Source: Prorocentrum cordatum
Lineage: Eukaryota; Sar; Dinophyceae; Prorocentrales; Prorocentraceae
Assembly: GCA_963575745.1 (NCBI GenBank)
Contig: CAUYUJ010017655.1
Coordinates: forward strand, 74,955 to 138,954
Reading direction: 5' to 3'
Length of the DNA stretch: 64,000 bases
A program made the position numbers and the translations under genes. A model generated the notes under the pieces. That model worked only from the letters and a program-made list of their open reading frames with translations, was not told the origin of the DNA and did not search any database. How positions within the stretch are numbered: the stretch's first letter is position 1; the number at the start of each line of letters is the position of its first letter. Of this stretch, positions 31,966 through 42,469 are shown one piece after another.

Positions 31966-32695
31966 GCCGCACCCGCTGAGCTGCCCCAGGGGCGAGCCCC
32001 CTTGTGGGCCGTCGCGCGGCGGGCGCGCGCGCCCTGGCGCAAGCGACTTTGCGCCCGACGCGGTGGGCCGACGAGCGGCCCCGCTGCAGGATGCGCATCA
32101 TGCGCGCCACCCAGGCGGGGTGGGTCCTCCCAGTCTGCGCCATCGCCCAGGCGGGGTTGGCGCAGCACCCCTCCGAGCATCGCCCAGGCGGGGTTGCTCG
32201 GAGGGTCGGTCGCCCAGGCGGGGGCCGCGGTCGCCCAGGCGGGGACCGACTCCTGTGTCATCGCCCAGGTCGGGTTGGCATGGGCGACGCCCTTCCCCCA
32301 TGCGAGATCGCCGCGAGCTTGGCGAGCTTTTGCAAGGACCTGGAGGCCAAGAGGCTTGAGGCTCGAGGACCCGAGGAGCGCAAAGAGGGCCCCCCCGCGA
32401 GGAGCGCAGAGCGCAAGGGGAACTTCCCTTGCGTCGAGCGCATAGGGGGGCTTCCCACGCGACGAGCGCACGACGGGACCCCCCCCCTCTGCGAGGAGGA
32501 GCGCAAAGGGCCCCCCCCCTGGGACGAGCGCAAGGGGACGTCCCTTGCGACGGCGCCCTCCGCTTCCCAGCTGGGCGCCGCCGCATCGGCGCCCATCGAA
32601 CCCCCATGCGATTTGTTTCGCGCGGTCGGTCGGCCCATCCAGACCCCAACTCCGGACGCCCCCCCGTCGGCGCGGACCGTCCCCACCCTGGGGCA
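31966..32695 (+). repeat. GC-rich spacer with CGCCCAGGCGGGG repeats
   Basis: A 15-18-bp motif (CGCCCAGGCGGGGTTGG) occurs six times at about 32112-32275. Further on, GAGCGCAAAGGG and CCTTGCG motifs repeat. Plus and minus frames are open but show no domain. Confidence 0.5.
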
Positions 32696-32697
32696 CA

Positions 32698-32870
32698 CCC
32701 ATCAAAATCGATCAAAATCTATCAAAATCGATCAAAATCGATCAAAAACGATTACAAACGATCATTTCCGGGGGGGGCAAAATCGTGTGACTTCCATCAA
32801 AATCGTTCAAAATCGATCAAAATCAATCAAAATCCATCAACATCAATCAAAATCGATCAAAATCGATCAA
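32698..32870 (+). repeat. ATCAAAATCG minisatellite
   Basis: About 14 copies of a 10-nt unit ATCAAAATCG with small changes, AT-rich against the surrounding GC-rich DNA. Interrupted by a G run near 32770. Confidence 0.9.
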
Positions 32871-32887
32871 AATGCCGCCCCCCCCCC

Positions 32888-34690
32888 CTGGGCTGTTCGA
32901 TCCAGTCGCTACCCCCGAGCGCGTCATCAAAACCCATTACCTTAACCGTCGAGACGAGGCTCGGCGGGGCCCGGAATTTGGCAAAGCCCCCCCCTCACAC
33001 CCCACCCCCGCCCACCACCGCCACGCACACGCACGCACACGCGCGGCAAGATTCAAGATGTTGCAAAGCACCCCTCCCCACACCCACTACCACCGCACGC
33101 ACGCGCACTCGCTGCAATTTCCAATCCCCAACATTTTGCAAAGCCCCCCCACCAACCACCGCCGCCCCACACGCAAACGCACTCGCACTCGCGGCAAGGG
33201 CCCGACATTTTGCCAAAGTCCCCCCCCCCCCCCCCACGCCCACCACCACCGCCCACGCACATTCGCGGTAATTTAATTCCGAAGTGTTCTAAAGTCCCCC
33301 CCCCCCCCACCTCCCCCGCGCCCACCACCGCCACGCGCGCGGCCGCTCGCGGCAAGGTCCGAAATTTTGCAAAGTCCCCCCCCCCCGACACCCACCACCA
33401 CCACCACGCACGCGCACACGCACGCTGTACTTCGGTAGTTTCCGAAATTGCGCACAGCCCCCCCCCTCCCCCAAAAGCCACCACCACGCACGCACACCCG
33501 CGGCAAGGTCCGAAGTTTATAGAAGTTTTCCCCCCCCCCCCCCCCCCGTACCCACCGCCACCGCGCCCGCCCGCGCACGCGCGCACCCACACTCGCGGCA
33601 AGGTCCGACGTTTTGCAAAGCCCCCCCCCTCCCCCACGCCCCCGCGCCCACCGCCGCCACGCGCGCGCACTCGTTGCAATTTCCAATTCGCAGAATTTTG
33701 CAAAGCCCCCCCCCCCTTCCCCGCGCCGTCATCACCCCGCGCACACTCACGCGCCAGCTCGCGGCAAGGGTCCGACTTTTACCGCAGCCCCCCCCCCACC
33801 CCCCCCCCCCCGCGCCCCACCAACACCGCCACGGCGCATTCGCGGCAATTTAAATCCGAAATGTTGCCCCCCCCCCTCCCCCCCCGCCCACCACCGCCGC
33901 GCGCACGCGCGCGCTCGCGGCAAGGTCTACATTTTGCAAAGTCCCTCCCCCCTCCCACCCCCGCCCACCACCACCGCGCACGCACGCGCCCGTGGCAAGC
34001 TACAGGTTTTGCAGCCCCCCGCCCCCACACCCACCGCCAACACACACGCCCACACTCGCTGCAATTTCCAACCCCCAGCATTTTTGCAAAGCCCCCCCCC
34101 CCGCCCGCCACCACCACCGCGCGCGCGCGCGCGCGCTCGCACCCGCGGCAAGGGCCCGACATTTTGCCAAGCCCACCCCCCCCCCTCCCCCCCCCCCCCC
34201 CCCCCCCCAACCCCCACCCCGCGCACCCACCACCACCACGCGCACGCATTCGCCAAAGTCAGAAATTTTGTAAAGTTCGCCCCCCCCCCCCCCCCGCGCC
34301 CACCGCGGCCGCGCGCGCGCGCACTCGCGGCGTGTCCGGAATTTTTCAAATCCCCCCCCCCACACCATCCACCACCACCACACGCCACACACACACGCGG
34401 TAATTCTGTAATTTCCAGAATTGCTCAAAGCCCCACCCCGCCCACAGCCACCACCGCGCGCGCGCGCACTCGCGGCAAGGTCCGACATTTTACAGAAGTC
34501 CCCTCCCCGCCCCGCCCACCGCCACCGCGCCCCCCACCCCCCCCACGCGCGCACGCACTCACACTCGCGGCAAGGTCCACAGTTTTGCAATGTCCCCCCT
34601 ACCACTCCACCCCCTGCCCACCACCACCACCACGCACGCGCGCGCGCGCGCCCGCGGCAATTTCCGAAATTTTGCAAAGCCCCGCGGGAT
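32888..34690 (+). repeat. C-rich minisatellite array B
   Basis: It begins with the same CTGTTCGATCCAGT...CGAGCGCGTCATCA sequence as array A. There are about 15 units; alternate unit types carry CGGCAAGGTCCGA, GCTGCAATTTCCAA or CGGTAATTT after the CAC-rich part, always followed by TTTTGCAAAG and a C run of 7-30. No coding content. Confidence 0.8.
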
Positions 34691-35545
34691 TGCAGCCGCG
34701 CGGGGCCAAGTTCGGATCGGGGGGGGGGGGGGCTCGCGGCAAGCGTTTTGGACCGTTGCAATGGGTGGGGGCGGGCCATTGTGAGCGCGCGCCCAGCGGC
34801 GCCCGCAGTGCGGGGCGGGCAAGCTTGGCTTGGTCGGGGTATTCTCGCGCTGGCAGCGGCGATCCAGGGCGCGGTGCGCGCGGCGCTGCGGTGGCCAAGT
34901 GCGTCAGCCACGTCGGGGTTTCCCTTTGCCCCCTTTGGTCCCATTCTTTCCCTCCTCCTCTATGCTCGCCAAGTTGTCTGGGCATCGTTTTTTCATTGCC
35001 GAGTTACCAGGGCATGGATTTGTTGCACTGCCAAGTTACCTGGGCATTGCCTTTCTTTGTCGCCGCCCCCCACTTTCCCCTTCGCTCCTGCTTCCCTGGG
35101 CCCCCCCCCTGCCTTCTGAGGTCTCTCGGGGCCCCGCGTAAGAGTCGGCGCGGTGGCTGTTGCTGGTGAATACTTGCTCTCGCACGGGTGCGACCCTCCC
35201 CAGCGCGCGCAACCCGCCGGGCGCTGCGCGACATGGCCTTGAGTACATTGCCAGGAAGTTTCTTGCCGTGGTCGCAACGGGGATCCACTCCAGGTCCCCC
35301 CCCCTTCCCCCGCCGCTGCCCCAGCATATGGTTGCGCCCCTCCTGTGCCACCCCCCTCCCAGTCCTCACCCCGCGCTCTCCCATATCCTCCCTTCCACGT
35401 TGCCTCTTTCTTCTCCGCCCCCCTCGTCCTCTTTTTCCCCGCTTGCTGCTGACTGCCCATCCCGTCGGCTGTTGTCAGGCCGAGTTTGCGCATCGGGCGT
35501 TTCCTCTGGACATTCGGTGTTGAACAGTTTTATTCTGGGAAGCGA
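34691..35545 (+). other. mixed stretch upstream of gene B0
   Basis: Three imperfect copies of GCCAAGTTACCTGGGCAT occur at 34968, 35000 and 35031. Then C/T-rich sequence with AG ends, typical of intron or leader. No recognised gene. Confidence 0.35.
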
Positions 35546-36037
35546 ATGGTTAAAGGAATCGGGCCAGCCCCCACGGCCTCGCGCCTCGTTCGCCCCCGAG
35601 CCCCCTGCCTCGCGAGCCTCTCGGCCGCCCCCTTTCCTGTGCCATTCTGTCCCGAGCCAGCGGGGGGCTATCGTGATAGAGCGATTGCAGTCGACGCGAA
35701 GCGCTCGGCGCCCAGTCGGTCGATATCGAGGTTGGCGCGTCAGTCGAGGCCGAGAGCAATGCAAGATTCGTCTCGGCCTCGACGAACGCGCCGACCCAGA
35801 CCAGCGCCGAAGCCGACGCCGCCGCCGCGCAGGAGGCCTGCCGCCGAGACCCCCCCAGGCGACCCTGTCCCTCAGCAAGGGCGCTTGCGCTCGCGGTCGC
35901 GGAGTTCGGTGCGGCCGAGCGCCGCCGGCGGCGCGCCGAGTCCAGGTCAGTCGCAGCCGCCGCCGAGTGATTTCGTGCTCCCGCTCTCGGAGAGGCACGG
36001 CGCGCTGACGGAGGACGAGCCGCCCACTCCCGCGCAG
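35546..36037 (+). CDS. two-exon gene (B0), exon 1, Pro/Arg-rich
   Basis: Open from an ATG at 35546. An alternative ATG at 35759 begins the more convincing part (MQDSSRPRRTRRPRPAPKPT and on). Low-complexity, basic and proline-rich, ending SERHGALTEDEPPTPAQ at a CAG. A competing frame is open over part of it, so the start is uncertain. It joins exon 2 in phase 0. Confidence 0.4.
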
Positions 36038-36201
36038 GATTGCACGGGGTCGGGGAGGGGAGGATTGAGGTCGGATGGGAGGGCAGGTGGGCGGGGTAAG
36101 AGAGGAACGAAACAAACGCGGTGGCGGTGGCCAGGGGGAGTTCCACTTCCCCCGACCCGACCCCTTGCAATCCTGCGCGGGGTTTTTTTGGTGTGGGACA
36201 G
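36038..36201 (+). other. intron with inverted repeats overlapping its borders
   Basis: It begins GATTGCACGGGGTCGGGG and ends GGACAG. The right half holds CCCCGACCCGACCCC then TTGCAATCCTGCGCGG. The arms thus extend across the left splice point into the exon (CCGCGCAG|GATTGCA against TGCAATC|CTGCGCGG). A GA donor is non-canonical but known in dinoflagellates. The structure fits an introner derived from an inverted-repeat element. Confidence 0.6.
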
Positions 36202-36597
36202 GCGGTCGCGAAGATCGGCTACCTTGAGCTCATGGTGGCTTGGCTCCTCGTCAACGTCAGGAGCCTCAAGACAACCGTGAGGAGCCATCAGGCCCAGATC
36301 AACGCGATGAGGGCCGTCCCAGGTGATGATGCGGGCTCGTCTATGGGGCCAGGGGAAGAGGACGGCGGCGAAGGCGGCTTAGGTTCCAGCGTGCGTGCCT
36401 CGGACTTGCCCTCCGCCAGTGGGGTCGGCAGCTTGGGCAACCCTTCGGATGACATCGAAGATCCTGATGCTGGGCTCCCTGAGGTCAGCCCCGCCACCGT
36501 AGCGGCCGCCGGCCAGAACCCCGACGCGCACGGCGCTGAGGCCGAGGGAGATGGACCTAGATCCAGCCACGCAGCAGACATTTCAGACTCGGATTAG
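36202..36597 (+). CDS. two-exon gene (B0), exon 2, unknown
   Basis: It opens AVAKIGYLELMVAWLLVNVR (possible hydrophobic or amphipathic helix), then SHQAQINAMRAVPG, then a Ser/Gly/Asp/Glu-rich tail ending SSHAADISDSD and TAG at 36595-36597. Codon composition is regular. No known domain. Confidence 0.5.
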   Translation, partial: AVAKIGYLELMVAWLLVNVRSLKTTVRSHQAQINAMRAVPGDDAGSSMGPGEEDGGEGGLGSSVRASDLPSASGVGSLGNPSDDIEDPDAGLPEVSPATVAAAGQNPDAHGAEAEGDGPRSSHAADISDSD

Positions 36598-36679
36598 GCC
36601 TCCTCGGTCTGGCAGACAGCCAGCGCTTCGCCGCATCGGCTCGTCAAAAAGAAAAGATGGGGAATGATGCCCCTATCGA

Positions 36680-37060
36680 TGCACCCTTAGGGCTCCAAGA
36701 CGGCCCCAAGAGGGGCCCAAGATGGGCTCCAGAGGGCACCGAGAATGCACCAAGAATGCGCTCAGAGGACCCCCCGAGCAAGATGCACGGAAGTAGTCTG
36801 CGAACGCCGTTCGTATCTTGCTCGGGGGGGGGGGGGGGGGGCTCTTGGAGCCCTCTTGGGCTCTTGGGGCCCTCTCGGGGCCTTCTTGGGGGCCCAAGAG
36901 GGGCCCGAGAGGGGCCCCAGAGGGGGCCCAAGGGGGCCTCATGTGGACCCCAAGGCCAGGTGCAGCGCCATGGGCGCCCGACACCTGGCCAATGTGTCCT
37001 CTCGGGGCTCTCTTGGGCCCCTCCTGGGCCATGGAATCCCCGAAGGGGCTGTGAATTCCC
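36680..37060 (+). repeat. TTGGGG-type tract with GGGCCC variants
   Basis: Inverted halves: CCAAGAGGGGCCC on one side and GGGGCCCTCTTGG on the other, around an 18-G homopolymer at about 36823-36840. Confidence 0.65.
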
Positions 37061-37079
37061 AAAGAGATGCGCGCTCTTA

Positions 37080-37385
37080 AATCGCCGAGGAGCCGTGCCC
37101 AATGGGATCCCCGAAGGGCTGCGCCTTTTAAATTCCAGAGGGGCTGCGCGCCCTTAAATTCCCGAGGGGCTGTTCCCCGTTGAATCCCCGAAGAGCTTTG
37201 CCGCCTTGCATTCCCGAGGGGCTGCGCCCCCTTAAGTTGCCGAGGGGCTGTGCCCCGTTGAATCTCCGAAGAGCTGCGGCCCCTTAAATTCCAGAGGAGT
37301 TGCGCCCCCCTCAAATCACAGAGGAGCTGCGCACCGTTGAGTTACAGAAGAACTGTGCCCCCTTAAATTCCCAAGGGGGTGCTCT
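37080..37385 (+). repeat. 33-35-bp minisatellite
   Basis: About nine units built on AATTCCCGAGGGGCTGCGCCC with alternate AATCCCCGAAGAGCTG variants. No gene. Confidence 0.75.
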
Positions 37386-38377
37386 GGGCTGTATTTTGCT
37401 CAGCCCCCTCGTCCTCTATCCCCCCCCCCTCCCGTTGTCCTCCTCCTGGGGCCCCATGGCGAATGTGCCCTGAGGGCCTGGGGCCCAGGGCCTCAGGACC
37501 GTGATACGTTAAGATCCTAAGGCCATGAGGCCACAAGACCCGACGTCCCTAGGATCCCACCTTGGGCCGCAAGGTCACGATTGCCCAATGCCATCGGGCC
37601 CTGAGCCTTTGCGAGCATCAGGCCCTGGGATTGTTCAAGACGCTGAGACCTGAATATTCAAAAGCCAGAATACAAACACCTTGAACACCCCCATTGCCTT
37701 CAATACCCTACACACCCAATGAAACCGCGACCGTGTGACCCTAAGGCCCAATGCCATCTTGGGGCCATCTTGGTGGATTCGAACACGGGCGGCTGAGGAT
37801 ATTCAGTTGTGGCCAACTTTGGCTCAGTAGGTCCCATCGGGCTTCCTGGGGTTCCATTGGCCTCCATCGAGCTTCATTGGGTTGCATGGTCCCCAGTGGG
37901 CTCCATTTCACCCCGCGTTCGATTCAATTGGCATAACGCCCAGGAGTTCAGTGGCGCACCTCCAACCATGTAAGTGCCAAGTGGGTGGCGTTGGGGAGGG
38001 TGGCTTGGATGAGTCCACGACAGAACTATGCTGTAGGGGGCTTCTAAGTCTATGGCGGGGCGTGCTCCAACATGCAAGCCCACATGCTCGGCTCGCATCA
38101 CCTGTGGGAGGCCTCGGGAGACGCGTCGCATTTTTGCATGTCGCTTATTGCGCTTCCCTCGCCACGGAGTCTTTATTGTGCAGCCCGCGCTTGTTCAATG
38201 GATTCGATGCGAGTTTGCGTTGCTCTCAGGTCGCACACGTTTTGGGCTAGCCAGCACACGTGGTGGAAGCGCCACCATGTTACAGTTGTTTCGGCAGCTG
38301 GTGGGCTCGAGCGCCTTCGGCCTCATAGTTTCAGAAGCTTTCAGTTTTTGTCTGTGAGGCGCCACGCGCGCGTGGTG
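37386..38377 (+). other. intergenic / leader stretch
   Basis: Nothing recognised. The frame of the next gene is open upstream to about 38072, but the composition before 38378 is less regular and it reads through ambiguous sequence, so I take it as leader. Confidence 0.35.
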
Positions 38378-40039
38378 ATGGCGCGCGGGAGGGGCGCCGC
38401 TTCGGCCGCCGAGGAGCCCGAGGCGACGGGCAGGCCTCCCGTTGCGGCGGGCAGAGGCGCCGCCGCGGCCGCTCCCACTGGCCGCGGCGCTCGCGGCAGA
38501 GGAGGCGGTGGTCGCTCGGCACCGCCCAGGGAGAAGGGGAAGACGGCGGCGGAGGCAAGCAGCAGCAAGGAGAGCATCATCGGCCCCATCGGCGTTCGTC
38601 AGGTCTCCGCCGACACACGGGCCAACAACAAGGGCCGATGCGGCATCTGCAACAAGAGGGAGTCCGCAGAGAACCCCTTCCCCGACGTCAAGTTCCCTGG
38701 CGAGGCCGTCCAGAAGTTCACCGCGGGTTGCGCGTTCCACACGCTTGGCTACGTACGGGGCCAGTGGTATCTTGACCATGGGTGGGTCCAGTTCTGCGGC
38801 GTGTGCGAGTCCGACAAGGAGATCTCCGAGGCCTTCGATTTCACGTGTGGAGTCGCGGCTGGCCAGGCCAGTCATGCTGGGAGCAGCCACGACGTGGCCA
38901 TCAAACAAGAGATTGGCGTCACGGTCTTCTCCGACTGCGACCTTCTCACCGACGCGAACTACAAGCTCAACGTAGTGCCGAAGGGCGCCGAGGCGGTCAC
39001 CATGGCCGACGCGGGCGAGCGCATCACCGAGCTCCACAACGAGCACCACGACGAGACGGTCAAGGGCGTTCTGATCGCGAACCCCGACCAGCCGTTCTTG
39101 AACGTAAGGAAGTGGTCCAGCTCGTTTGGATCTCATTCCGAGTGGGCATTGGAGGCTGATAAGAATTGCCGCGATGGGCAGGGCCTTTCGACAGAGCAGA
39201 AGGTGGAGAAGTACATGAGGGATTTGTTGCCGACAGCGCTTCGGGGGCACGTCGCCGTCCCAACCCTGGAGGATGTCCGAAAGCGAGCTCTCGGGGCGGC
39301 GAGGGCGAAAGGCTACATGGCGGCGTCCCACTCTGGCTCGTGGGCGGAGGGCGCCAGCCCCGCGGCCTCTGAGCCAGTCGTCGTGCAGCAACCACCTCGG
39401 GCGGAACCGCTGGCACTCTGCGACGGCGAGGAGGGTGCACGTGGTGATGCAGAACCAGCTGGCGGACACCAGGGAGCGACCACCCATGCGAGCCCGCGCT
39501 CCCCTGCACCAGGAAGCGCCCCTCCAGGCGACCGCGCCGCCGACGTTCGCAGCAACGCAGATGCGATGTCGAACGCTGGCGGCGCAATGTCCAGCAGCGG
39601 CAGGAAGAAGACGGTGGTGTGCGACGACGATGCTGGCAAGCATCGGCTCCAGGAGCTGGCGCGCGATATCAATTTGTGCGACATCCTGGATAAGGGGAAG
39701 GACAGTCATGGTTTTGGTAGTCGCATCTACGCGCTGAGGCGCTTCAAGGCGTCTGTGGAATATGTGACTGATGCCCAGAAGAAGCTCCTGACCGACACCG
39801 ACGTGTGCAACTCGCTCGGCGGGGGCGCGGTGAAGACCCTCACGGCCGCCCAGAGGGTTGAGACCCTCAAGAAGATCAAGCACGTTAACATCACCAATGC
39901 AAGGTCGTTCAAGCGGAAGCTCTGCGAGCTGCACCTCAAGGAGACCGACGACGTGGTCGACAGGTTCGCCCTCTGCGTGCCTTGGGTTGCGGACCTCGAC
40001 GAAGCGGCGTTCTCGACGTCTACGCCGCTGTTCAGTTAA
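38378..40039 (+). pseudogene. large gene B, first part, RGG box and Cys/His motif, ends at in-frame TAA
   Basis: Start chosen at the ATG at 38378 (MARGRGAASAAEEP). An RG/RGG-rich low-complexity region spans residues about 1-60. Then C88-x2-C91 (GRCGICNKRE), C118-x2-H121 and C140-x2-C143 form a likely zinc-binding module. Then a regular acidic/helical region, an Ala/Pro/Ser-rich linker (about residues 310-420) and a second helical region. TAA at 40037-40039 interrupts it, but the same frame continues at once (IGLTLEKLVEVSRDAF...) to 41248. RGG plus zinc motif suggests nucleic-acid binding; function not known. Confidence 0.7.
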
Positions 40040-41248
40040 ATCGGGCTTACCCTGGAGAAGCTGGTGGAGGTTTCGAGGGACGCGTTCATCCACTACGTGG
40101 TCAACGGCATCGTCAAGGCGGACAGGGTCGACAAGGCAAACGTGGATGCCCTCCTGAGTGCCATCGGCGACTACGTCGGCACCAAAGAGTTGCGCGATGC
40201 CGCGCCAGAGGGCATGCGTGACTACGCGTGCGAGCTGTTCGTCTTCAGTCAGAGCATGGCCGTTCTCATGGATCCCACTCCCACGGCGTTGACGTTCTGC
40301 CCAATCAGGGGCGACGTGCGGAAGTTCTTGAGGGAGGAGTTGGGCGCGGAGTGGAGGCTTGTGGTTTCGTCGTTCGGCGAGGATCTGGCTGATATGCTTC
40401 GCGAATACAGCCGCGCCCACTACACAGACACGACGCACGGCCCCAAGATGATGGAGTACGCGACGCAGGTCAAGCTCAAGCAGGCCTATATTTTTTTCGA
40501 CGTAGCCAAACCTATACTCGTGGACTTCCAGGTCTGGGGCGGGATGTTGCGATCGGGGGGTGCGAATGACTTCTTGCACCTCATCTGCACCGCCGTCTCT
40601 GGGTGGATCCAGGGTCGACGCGCCGACGCGGCGCATGGCGCGCGGGACGACGAGGCAGCGCACGTGGCCGAGTTCGAGAAGGTCTACATGACTTTCCAGA
40701 TGGGGGCGGTATCGTGGAGGGGCGTGGGCAAGGATCCCACCCATGCCCTTCAGCAGGTCGGGGACGACTTGGGCACGCTCCGAGAGGAGCTCAGTAAGGC
40801 ATCGTCCGAGTCGGCGCTCGTCCAAGCTTGTGCCGCCATCGACCCGTCGTCCGACGAGAACCTGCAGACGATCCGTGAGGCGAGGAAGGCGTGCGAGGGC
40901 ATGGTCTTCGCCAGGTATTCTACCAGGAAGGTTCTCTTTGACACCTCATCGGCCTGCAAGTCGCACGGGATCGCCTCGATCAAGAAGTTAGCCCAGACAG
41001 ATTTCGACGGCAACAAGTCCGACGTCGTGCGGTCCGCGCCCCCGGTGGTTGGCATCGGCATCTCCCTGCTCAGCCACGTCGACAAGCAGTTTCAGGAGGT
41101 GGCGACCTTGAATAACGAGCTCGCCGTCCTCTTCTTGCGCGGCCAGTCGGTCGGGTCGGACATCCGTCTGCGGGCGAAGATGGGCGTGGATTTCGATTTC
41201 GGTGACGAGCCCGCCGTCCTGATCCAGGAGACGAGCGGGTGCATGCGC
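40040..41248 (+). pseudogene. large gene B, part after the stop
   Basis: Same reading frame as 38378-40039, with the same codon composition and helical, charged character (SRDAFIHYVVNGIVKADRVD, EYSRAHYTDTTHGPKM). No independent ATG near the start. The last codons before the insertion are ETSGCMR. Confidence 0.7.
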
Positions 41249-41403
41249 GCATCTGTCGGGCCAAAATCAAGGGCTCAGTTTTTTTTTATGTCGGTTGAGG
41301 GTTTCGTCCCACCAGCTAGGCACGGACAGCTTCCTTGTATTTCTTTACCAGCCCCCTGCCGAAAATCTGACAACACAACGTGGTTTTGGTTTGGCAAATG
41401 CGC
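41243..41403. mobile_element. 155-bp insertion between ATGCGC direct repeats in gene B
   Basis: ATGCGC occurs at 41243-41248 and 41398-41403. The intervening 149 bp has degenerate inverted ends (GCGCATCTGTCGGGCCAAAA at the left against the reverse complement GCGCATTTGCCAAACCAAAA at the right; differences are transitions). Removing 155 bp joins CMR to VALGRPRQDWQEHR in frame. No AG acceptor lies exactly at the right border. It may be a recent inverted-repeat insertion, or an intron whose real acceptor is CCAG near 41427 or GCAG at 41451. Confidence 0.6.
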
Positions 41404-42177
41404 GTGGCACTCGGTCGCCCACGCCAGGATTGGCAAGAGCATCGGTCGCAGGCGAAGCTGCTCTTCGAGGGCGTCTGCGTGAAGTTCACGCCCCCGCACG
41501 AGGCCCAAGCAGACATCCACAGCGAGTTCGAGGGGCTCCTCAAAGTGGACGGGGAGGTTTCGACGAATGCCAACAATTACCAGGTCGCCGACCCGATCGT
41601 GAGCACCGTGGGCGGCATGTACACGAAGGACATCATCGCGATCTTCACCGAGTCGCTCTCGACCGTGCTTGAGTTCCCATCGGAGTACTGGAAGTATATC
41701 AAGGAGCCGTGGGTGGAGAAGATCAACGAGCTCTGCAAGTCCTGCGGCGGCTTGATCAACAGTGATGGCGAGCACTGGGCCTCCAAGTACGTCGGCGATG
41801 ACTTCGCTTCGTGGATGGACGTTGCCAAGAGTGGGCTATTCAAGCAGAAGGGGCTCGCGTCGAAGTGCAAGGCGCTCGAGAACGAGATCCGCGGCCTTCG
41901 AGTGACTTGCGAGGCAGTGGCAACTGAGCACTACAAGGTAGCAGAATTCGAGAGGGCCCTGGCCGAGTGCAAACAGGTGCTCTCCAGGACCCACGTGACG
42001 ATGTGGGGGGCGAAGGCCATGCAGCCGCTGAAGGCTGAGAAGAAGAGCTCCCTGAAGGACGACCTGACCAGCCTGAAGGACGAGCTGCACGACAGCGCTG
42101 CTATGACTGAGCAGGACGTGCTGCCCGCCGTCCTGGCGGAGGTGGACCGCGTGCTCGCGAAGGCGCTCAACGAGTGA
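41404..42177 (+). CDS. large gene B, C-terminal part
   Basis: 257 codons with a regular helical, charged character: LLFEGVCVKFTPPHEAQADI, FPSEYWKYIKEPWVEKINEL, ending LAKALNE and TGA at 42175-42177. Two short Cys pairs (NELCKSCGG). It belongs to the same protein as 38378-41248 by composition and frame-restoring junction. Confidence 0.7.
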   Translation: MALGRPRQDWQEHRSQAKLLFEGVCVKFTPPHEAQADIHSEFEGLLKVDGEVSTNANNYQVADPIVSTVGGMYTKDIIAIFTESLSTVLEFPSEYWKYIKEPWVEKINELCKSCGGLINSDGEHWASKYVGDDFASWMDVAKSGLFKQKGLASKCKALENEIRGLRVTCEAVATEHYKVAEFERALAECKQVLSRTHVTMWGAKAMQPLKAEKKSSLKDDLTSLKDELHDSAAMTEQDVLPAVLAEVDRVLAKALNE

Positions 42178-42340
42178 ATGCATCGCGAGTGGATGGAGCC
42201 ATTTTGGCCGAGGGCGTGAATGCGTCATGAGTGGATGGAGCCATTTTGGCCGACAGCGTGAATGCACCGAGAGTGGATGGAGCCATTCAATTGGCCGATC
42301 GTGAATGCTGCAGCTCCACGAGTGGATGGAGCTCGGGCCG
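42178..42340 (+). repeat. 42-bp tandem repeat directly after the stop of gene B
   Basis: AGTGGATGGAGCC begins units at 42188, 42230, 42272 and (diverged) 42321. Three units contain AGCCATT, with two of them reading AGCCATTTTGGC, a 12-base word also found inside the dinoflagellate spliced leader. Probably a 3' UTR minisatellite. Confidence 0.75.
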
Positions 42341-42469
42341 AGACGTCCCCGCAGCACAGGTGGACTGAGGATGCACGGCCGTCGCGAGTTTCGGCGCCGA
42401 GTGCGCCATTGACAACTTGACTGGCCGAGCGTTCGAGCTCGGCCCTTGGCACGTCTTTTGTGATGAGGT

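Noticed and set aside
31048-34690. Histidine/proline/threonine-rich frames in the C-rich arrays
   Set aside because: They are products of CAC and poly-C repeats and one runs through the N gap.
38195-40825. 876-codon minus-strand frame opposite gene B
   Set aside because: The plus frame has the zinc motifs and regular codon composition. The minus frame is a GC-skew shadow, common opposite long GC-rich genes.
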